NCBI GenBank assembly: GCA_012515515.1
Contig: JAAYYE010000007.1
Span: 1 to 16,673, forward strand
DNA from: Minisyncoccota bacterium
GTDB taxonomy: Bacteria > Patescibacteria > Microgenomatia > UBA1400 > PJMF01
Reading direction: 5' to 3'
Length of the DNA stretch: 16,673 nt
The notes below the pieces were generated by a model. The model was given only the letters and a program-made list of their open reading frames with translations. It did no database searches and was not told the DNA's origin. The position numbers and the translations under genes were made by a program. Below are positions 12,789-16,673 of the stretch, piece after piece (the first letter of the stretch is position 1; every line of letters begins with the position of its first letter).

Positions 12789-13922
12789 CTAGCGACCAAT
12801 CATAAACTCCACCACATCGCCGTCTTGCATAATGTAATCTCGACCCTCTTGACGAATTTTTCCTGCTTCTTTAGCTCCTTGCCAACCACCAACACTCACA
12901 AAATCAGTAAAACTAATAATTTTCGCGCTAATAAATTTATCATAAAAATCACTGTGAATAACGCCTGCTGCTTGCCGAGCGGTCATACCCCTAGTAATTG
13001 TCCAAGCCTTAACCTCAATTTCGCCAGCCGTTAAAAAACTCTGCAAATTTAAAGTGTCATAAGCAACCTTTGCCAAGCGCTCCAAACCGCTTTCTTTTAA
13101 ACCCAGGTCTTGAAGATAAGCTAGCTGATCATCCTTGTCTAAAACTGCCAATTGACTCTCAATTTGAGCGGAAATAATGACTATTTGTTCGGGTGATAAA
13201 TTGAGCTGCGTAGCCCACTCTTGCTGCAAGGCAGGAGCTTTAAGCAAGTCCCCTTCATTGACATTAATCACAAAAATTTCTGCTTTAGCCGTTAACAAAC
13301 ATAATTCTTGAGCAACTAAAGCCTCAGTCTCATTTAAACTAAAGTCATTGCCCCTTGTTCGAGCATCAGTTGGCAAAACATTTTGCCCTTGTTCTAAACT
13401 TTTTTTGAAGTTTTCAATAATCGACCAACGCTCTCGTTCGGCTTTACTAGATGAACCCTTCGGCGGGCTTTGTTTTTCAAGTGTATTCAAGTCAGCTAAC
13501 TGCAGTTCAGTCCGAATCGTGAGCAAATCTTCAATGGGAGAAACACTGCTCTCTCTTGAAACATTTTGATCATCAAAAGCGCGCAGTACATGGCAAATTG
13601 CTTGAGTTTCACGAATATTAGCTAAAAATTGATTACCCAAGCCCTCTCCTTGAGATGCGCCTTTCACTAAACCAGCAATATCAATAAATTCAACTAAAGC
13701 GTGCTTAATTGGTGGCAAAGCAGTTAATTTTTCAGCCTGATGAGTGATGTCGGCCAAAACTTTTAAGCGTTCGTCAGGAACTTCCACCACTCCAACATTA
13801 GCCTTGATGGTGGCAAAGGGATAATTAGCGGCCAGCGCCACCTGTTTTTTTAGTAAAGCATTAAACAAAGTTGATTTACCAACATTGGGTAAACCAACAA
13901 TACCAATTGATAATTGACTCAT
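12789..13922 (-). CDS. ychF: YchF/OLA1-type ATPase
   Basis: P-loop NTPase of the Obg-related YchF family, associated with ribosomes and stress responses. The P-loop GLPNVGKST is at 10-18; the DIAGLVKGASQGEGLGNQFL switch region at 81-100 is the family signature; a coiled helical insert follows (about 130-190); the NVNE motif, in place of the usual NKxD of GTPases, explains ATP preference; and the C-terminal TGS domain (about 285-377) includes VHxxF-like VIHSDFYDKFISAKI. 377 residues is normal. ATG 13922 follows an extended -10 (TGCTACAAT) by 7 nt, so the mRNA is probably leaderless. Ends in TAG. Confidence 0.97.
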   Translation of the reverse strand: MSQLSIGIVGLPNVGKSTLFNALLKKQVALAANYPFATIKANVGVVEVPDERLKVLADITHQAEKLTALPPIKHALVEFIDIAGLVKGASQGEGLGNQFLANIRETQAICHVLRAFDDQNVSRESSVSPIEDLLTIRTELQLADLNTLEKQSPPKGSSSKAERERWSIIENFKKSLEQGQNVLPTDARTRGNDFSLNETEALVAQELCLLTAKAEIFVINVNEGDLLKAPALQQEWATQLNLSPEQIVIISAQIESQLAVLDKDDQLAYLQDLGLKESGLERLAKVAYDTLNLQSFLTAGEIEVKAWTITRGMTARQAAGVIHSDFYDKFISAKIISFTDFVSVGGWQGAKEAGKIRQEGRDYIMQDGDVVEFMIGR

Positions 13923-13929
13923 GGCAGTT

Positions 13930-13938
13930 ATTGTAGCA
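13930..13938 (-). promoter_or_regulatory. extended -10 promoter for ychF, leaderless
   Basis: TGCTACAAT on the minus strand, ending 7 nt before the ychF ATG (13922). The expected start falls on or next to the start codon. The -35 region is weak. Confidence 0.65.
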
Positions 13939-14004
13939 TTGATAATTATTAAGAATTGTTACAGTCTAGAAAGTTTGGTTTTTGCTCATTATTTTCTAAA
14001 GATT

Positions 14005-14032
14005 AATTCTAAGCATTAAATTCTAAGCATTA
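14005..14032. repeat. two tandem 14-bp direct repeats at the pspC 3' end
   Basis: AATTCTAAGCATTA occurs twice back to back (14005-14018, 14019-14032), the second copy covering the pspC stop. They are enclosed by an inverted pair AGATTAAT (14000-14007) and ATTAATCT (14029-14036), which could form an AT-rich weak terminator on the minus strand. Confidence 0.7.
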
Positions 14033-14236
14033 ATCTTCTAGTGGCATTATTATCCAGGCAATAATATAAATTAATAAACCAGGAATCCCTCCAGGAATAA
14101 AAGTTAAAGCTAAGATGAGACGCACTAATACTGGATCTATCTCAAAATAATTAGCTAAACCGCCCGCTACTCCAGCAACTATATTGTCTGTCTTAGAGCG
14201 AGTTAAACGTTTAATGGGTTTTTTCTTACTTGGCAT
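14030..14236 (-). CDS. PspC-domain small membrane protein
   Basis: A 68-residue protein consisting of little more than a PspC domain: a basic N-terminus (MPSKKKPIKRLTRSKT), then NIVAGVAGGLANYFEIDPVLVRL (about 18-40), the family signature, and a hydrophobic membrane helix (about 41-63) with the GGIPG turn. In proteobacteria PspC takes part in the phage-shock envelope stress response; here no other psp gene is visible, so only membrane localisation is safe. ATG 14236 has AAAGG 5 nt upstream, and TATAAT at 14274-14279 (minus) gives about a 30-nt leader. Its promoter overlaps that of the divergent tgt. Confidence 0.9.
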   Translation of the reverse strand: MPSKKKPIKRLTRSKTDNIVAGVAGGLANYFEIDPVLVRLILALTFIPGGIPGLLIYIIAWIIMPLED

Positions 14237-14273
14237 TTTTACCTTTCGTCTGACAAATAATTTCTTTAGCTTT

Positions 14274-14279
14274 ATTATA
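14274..14279 (-). promoter_or_regulatory. -10 element for pspC
   Basis: Perfect TATAAT on the minus strand. Its upstream half occupies the same DNA as the tgt -10 (14290-14295), so the two divergent promoters overlap and probably exclude each other. No clear -35. Confidence 0.6.
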
Positions 14280-14289
14280 CCTGATCAAG

Positions 14290-14295
14290 TAGAAT
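14290..14295 (+). promoter_or_regulatory. possible -10 of tgt, leaderless
   Basis: TAGAAT followed by 7 nt to the tgt ATG at 14303, the same spacing as at ychF and the 5517 gene. The -35 region is poor. Confidence 0.45.
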
Positions 14296-14302
14296 ATGCC
14301 TG

Positions 14303-15499
14303 ATGAACAAATTTATTGTTGATAATAGCTCACAGATCTTACTAAAAAAGCTGCCGGTGTTTATGCCCGATGCTACCTTGGGCGTGGTGCGCAGTTTAAG
14401 CCCTGAGGATTTGCAAAGCCTTGGCCTAGAGTGGCTGATGGTTAATACCTTTCACCTGATGAATCAGCCAGGAGAATTAGCCTTAAAAAAAATCGGCAAT
14501 TTGAAAAAATTGATGAATTGGCCAGGCTTTCTTGCCTCCGATTCTGGCGGCTTTCAACTTTATTCTCTTATTCACAAAAATCCCCACTTAGGCAAAATTA
14601 CTGATGACGGGGTTGTTTTATATACTGGACCTAAAAAACAAAAGAAAAGTCTATTCACTCCAGAAGAATCAATCCGTTTGCAGTTTGCCATTGGCAGTGA
14701 TATTAAAATTGTTTTGGATGATTTTAGTCCTCCAGATGCTGATGAAGCGCGCCTGGAGAAAAGTGTTAAAAGAACCATCGCCTGGGCGAAACGCGCTAAA
14801 GCTGAATTTGAAAAAGAGCTCCAGGCGCGCCAAAAAAAAGCCCAGCAAAAGCAAAACCGCCAATTGCGCCAGCAAGAAAAACAAACTCGCTCTCTCTCAC
14901 CAGCCCAGCCTCGTCCTTTACTACTTGCCCCAATCCAGGGTCTTAATCATCAAAAATGGCGTCGCTATTGTGCTGATGCCCTGCTGGAGATCGGTTTCGA
15001 CATGTATGGTTTAGGTGGTTGGCCTCTAGACAAACAAGGTCAATTTGATTATCAACTTTGCCAATTTAATGCTGAATTAACTCCTAACAAGCAACCTCGT
15101 TTTGCTCTGGGCGTGGGCAGTTTAGAAAATATTGTTCAGCTGTTTTTTATGGGTTATCAGTTTTTTGATTGCGTTCTCCCCACTCGCGACGCACGACACG
15201 AACGTTTGTATATTTTTAAAACTAATCCGCAAGAATTAAGAGCTCAAGATTTAAAAGACTTGGCTGAAAAAAATCAATTAGAAAAAGTTTTTGACTATTT
15301 ATATATAGGGCAAGGTCGTTATCAGCATGACTTATCAGCAATTAATGAACACTGTGATTGTCCAATCTGCAGAAATACACAGATAAATAGGGCTTATTTG
15401 CGTCATCTTTTTCAGGTTAAAGATAGTAGTGCTTGGCGATTAGCTACTCTACACAATTTGCGAACTTTTCAATTACTGATCGAAGTATTGAGAAGATAA
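14303..15499 (+). CDS. tgt: tRNA-guanine transglycosylase (Tgt family), divergent
   Basis: Base-exchange enzyme that replaces G34 of certain tRNAs with a queuosine precursor. Recognisable parts: MVNTFHL (46-52), ASDSGGFQLYSL (78-89) with the base-binding Asp80, APIQGL (209-214) in place of the usual VQGG, GLGGWPLD (236-243) where bacterial enzymes have GGLAVGE, nucleophilic Asp289 in FDCVLPTRDARH, and a zinc site Cys351, Cys353, Cys356 and His384. A Lys/Gln/Arg-rich insert of about 30 residues (173-203) separates the SDI...DDF half from the IQG strand. The altered substrate-loop residues leave the accepted base open. 398 residues, slightly long because of the insert. The ATG follows a -10-like box by 7 nt with no Shine-Dalgarno. 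Confidence 0.92.
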   Translation: MNKFIVDNSSQILLKKLPVFMPDATLGVVRSLSPEDLQSLGLEWLMVNTFHLMNQPGELALKKIGNLKKLMNWPGFLASDSGGFQLYSLIHKNPHLGKITDDGVVLYTGPKKQKKSLFTPEESIRLQFAIGSDIKIVLDDFSPPDADEARLEKSVKRTIAWAKRAKAEFEKELQARQKKAQQKQNRQLRQQEKQTRSLSPAQPRPLLLAPIQGLNHQKWRRYCADALLEIGFDMYGLGGWPLDKQGQFDYQLCQFNAELTPNKQPRFALGVGSLENIVQLFFMGYQFFDCVLPTRDARHERLYIFKTNPQELRAQDLKDLAEKNQLEKVFDYLYIGQGRYQHDLSAINEHCDCPICRNTQINRAYLRHLFQVKDSSAWRLATLHNLRTFQLLIEVLRR

Positions 15500-15587
15500 A
15501 TCCTCACTCAAAAAAACAAATACTCACTCCCAAATTCAAATCTTGTTTTGTCACTTTCTTGTCAACTAACAAGCCTAAACTTAATTA

Positions 15588-16334
15588 GTGGATAATAATC
15601 GACAAGCTAATAATAAACAGCAAAATAGTCAGCCAGCTATTTACCGCCCCAGAGAAAAATTGTATTACTCTGGAACAGATAGTCTAGATAATAGTGAATT
15701 GCTTGCCATTATTCTTAATCATGGTCATAAAAATCTACCAGTTTTAAGTTTAGCTAAGCAAATTTTAAAAAAGATTCCTCTTTCTCAATGGCATGAAATT
15801 TTTTTATTAAAAAATTTCCAAAAAGAACAACAACTACTCAGAGATTTGCAAAACATTTTAGGCTTGGGTTTTGCCCAAGCTTGTAAAATCATTGCTGCCA
15901 TAGAACTAGGTCGCCGCAGTATTCAAGAGGCAGTCACTAATCCACTCCATTCACCCAAGCAGGTTTATCACCATTGCACTTCCTTAATTAATAAAAAACA
16001 AGAATATTGTTTGGCTTTTTTTCTTAACGGACAACAAGAGGTGCTACTCAAGAAAATTATCACTATTGGCGGCTTAAATTTTAACTATTTAGAGGGTCGA
16101 GAAATTTTTGAAATAGCCTTCCAATTGCAAGCTAGCAATTTAATTTTAGTGCACAATCATCCATCTGGTAATTTAGAGCCTTCACTAAATGATCTCCGAG
16201 TAAGTAAAAAATTAGCCAACTTAGCCGAAGCCATGGGCATCAACTTAATTGATCACTTAATCGTTTCAAAAAAAGGCTATTTATCGATTAGAGAAAGGTG
16301 CGGTGAATTAAAAGATCTTGATTGTAATTTTTAA
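15588..16334 (+). CDS. radC: RadC/UPF0758 family JAB-domain protein
   Basis: UPF0758 (RadC) protein of 248 residues. RPREKLYYSGTDSLDNSELLAIIL (about 20-43) is the conserved N-terminus, followed by a helix-hairpin-helix-like region (about 88-110, LGLGFAQACKIIAAIELGRR). The C-terminal JAB/MPN domain carries the metal motif His189-x-His191-Pro-Ser-Gly and Asp202 (HNHPSG...D), so the zinc site is intact. The biological role of the family is uncertain; the old DNA-repair assignment is not well supported. The GTG start at 15588 has no Shine-Dalgarno; TTGTCA (15559-15564) and TAATTA (15582-15587) may be a promoter abutting it. The 88-nt gap after tgt shows no gene. The stop codon overlaps that of the convergent cysS. 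Confidence 0.93.
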   Translation: MDNNRQANNKQQNSQPAIYRPREKLYYSGTDSLDNSELLAIILNHGHKNLPVLSLAKQILKKIPLSQWHEIFLLKNFQKEQQLLRDLQNILGLGFAQACKIIAAIELGRRSIQEAVTNPLHSPKQVYHHCTSLINKKQEYCLAFFLNGQQEVLLKKIITIGGLNFNYLEGREIFEIAFQLQASNLILVHNHPSGNLEPSLNDLRVSKKLANLAEAMGINLIDHLIVSKKGYLSIRERCGELKDLDCNF

Positions 16335-16673
16335 TGCTTAATTTTTCGGATCAATAATTCTTCGTTTTCAGCATCTAAGATTTCGTAACCTTGATTCTTT
16401 AATTGTTCGCGTAATTCATCTGCCTGAGCAAAATTTTGAGCTCGCCTGGCAATTTGTCTTTGTTTAATTAATTCTTGAATAGAATTAGGCAAATCTGCCA
16501 AAGCAAGAACCTCTCGTTTGAGACCCAAACTATGGGCAAAATCTTGATCAATAATTTCTTTTGCCAAGGAAGTTTCGACTGTCTCCAAAAAATTTTCCTC
16601 GTTTAAAGCAGCTAGACCCAAGCCCAAAACTTGATCAAATTCCATGATTAATCGATATAAAATGTCGGCATCA
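16331..16673 (-). CDS. cysS: cysteinyl-tRNA synthetase, C-terminal end only
   Basis: The frame is open from the right edge (DADILYRLIMEFDQVLGLGL...) to TAA at 16331-16333, so the ATG at 16645 is internal and the gene continues outside the window. MEFDQVLGLGL is the conserved C-terminal helix of CysS, and LIKQRQIARRAQNFAQADELREQL is the classic tail motif of this enzyme, followed by the usual strand (GYEILDAENEELLIRKI). CysS charges tRNA-Cys; the catalytic HIGH and KMSKS parts lie outside. It converges with radC with a 4-bp overlap. Confidence 0.9.
   Translation of the reverse strand, partial: DADILYRLIMEFDQVLGLGLAALNEENFLETVETSLAKEIIDQDFAHSLGLKREVLALADLPNSIQELIKQRQIARRAQNFAQADELREQLKNQGYEILDAENEELLIRKIKH

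Noticed and set aside
1..16673. UGA recoded as glycine (as in Gracilibacteria and Absconditabacteria)
   Set aside because: dnaB, hisS, prfA, ychF and the others are complete to conserved C-termini without in-frame TGA, so the standard reading holds.
1..16673. Mobile element, prophage or defence island
   Set aside because: No transposase, integrase, terminal repeats, toxin-antitoxin or restriction genes are seen; the content is core metabolism and information processing.

Overview
The window is 16.7 kb of AT-rich, densely packed bacterial chromosome carrying almost only core genes. The compact layout, tRNA genes without an encoded CCA end, a lysine-rich tail on ribosomal protein L31, divergent membrane proteins and many genes without a Shine-Dalgarno sequence suggest a Patescibacteria (Candidate Phyla Radiation) genome. 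That placement is inference; no rRNA is present. All 22 stop codons I could read are TAA (19) or TAG (3), none TGA.

Layout. 1-3101, minus strand: tRNA-Leu(CAA), a divergent Lgt-like membrane protein, an RluA-type pseudouridine synthase, a phosphoribosyltransferase and two unrecognised genes, the last cut by the window edge. 3192-3425, plus: a small two-helix membrane protein. 3443-5442, minus: an UPF0173 metallo-beta-lactamase-fold protein followed by the replicative helicase dnaB. 5517-6781, plus: two membrane-anchored extracytoplasmic proteins, divergent from the MBL gene. 6785-6858, minus: tRNA-Ala(CGC). 6920-9889, plus: the hisS leader and hisS, then rpmE (L31) and prfA (RF1). 10024-13922, minus: ychF, the rpsF-ssb-rpsR operon, and an S41 C-terminal processing peptidase. 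14030-14236, minus: a PspC-domain protein. 14303-16334, plus: tgt and radC. 16331-16673, minus: the 3' end of cysS.

The standout is upstream of hisS. A strong promoter drives a nearly leaderless 16-codon ORF with tandem His codons just before its stop, followed by an intrinsic terminator and a segment that can pair with either arm set. This has the architecture of ribosome-mediated transcription attenuation controlling histidyl-tRNA synthetase. A second likely RNA regulator is the structured 5' leader of rpsF, whose transcript should begin exactly at a long-range stem closing on the start codon, with an exposed CCG, as expected for an S6:S18 autoregulatory leader.

A genome-style theme is also visible. 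Several genes have a -10 box 6-12 nt before the start codon and no Shine-Dalgarno, so their mRNAs should be leaderless. Genes with real 5' leaders or inside operons (hisS, ssb, rpsR, pspC, the 73-residue gene) carry an AAAGG/AAGGA site.
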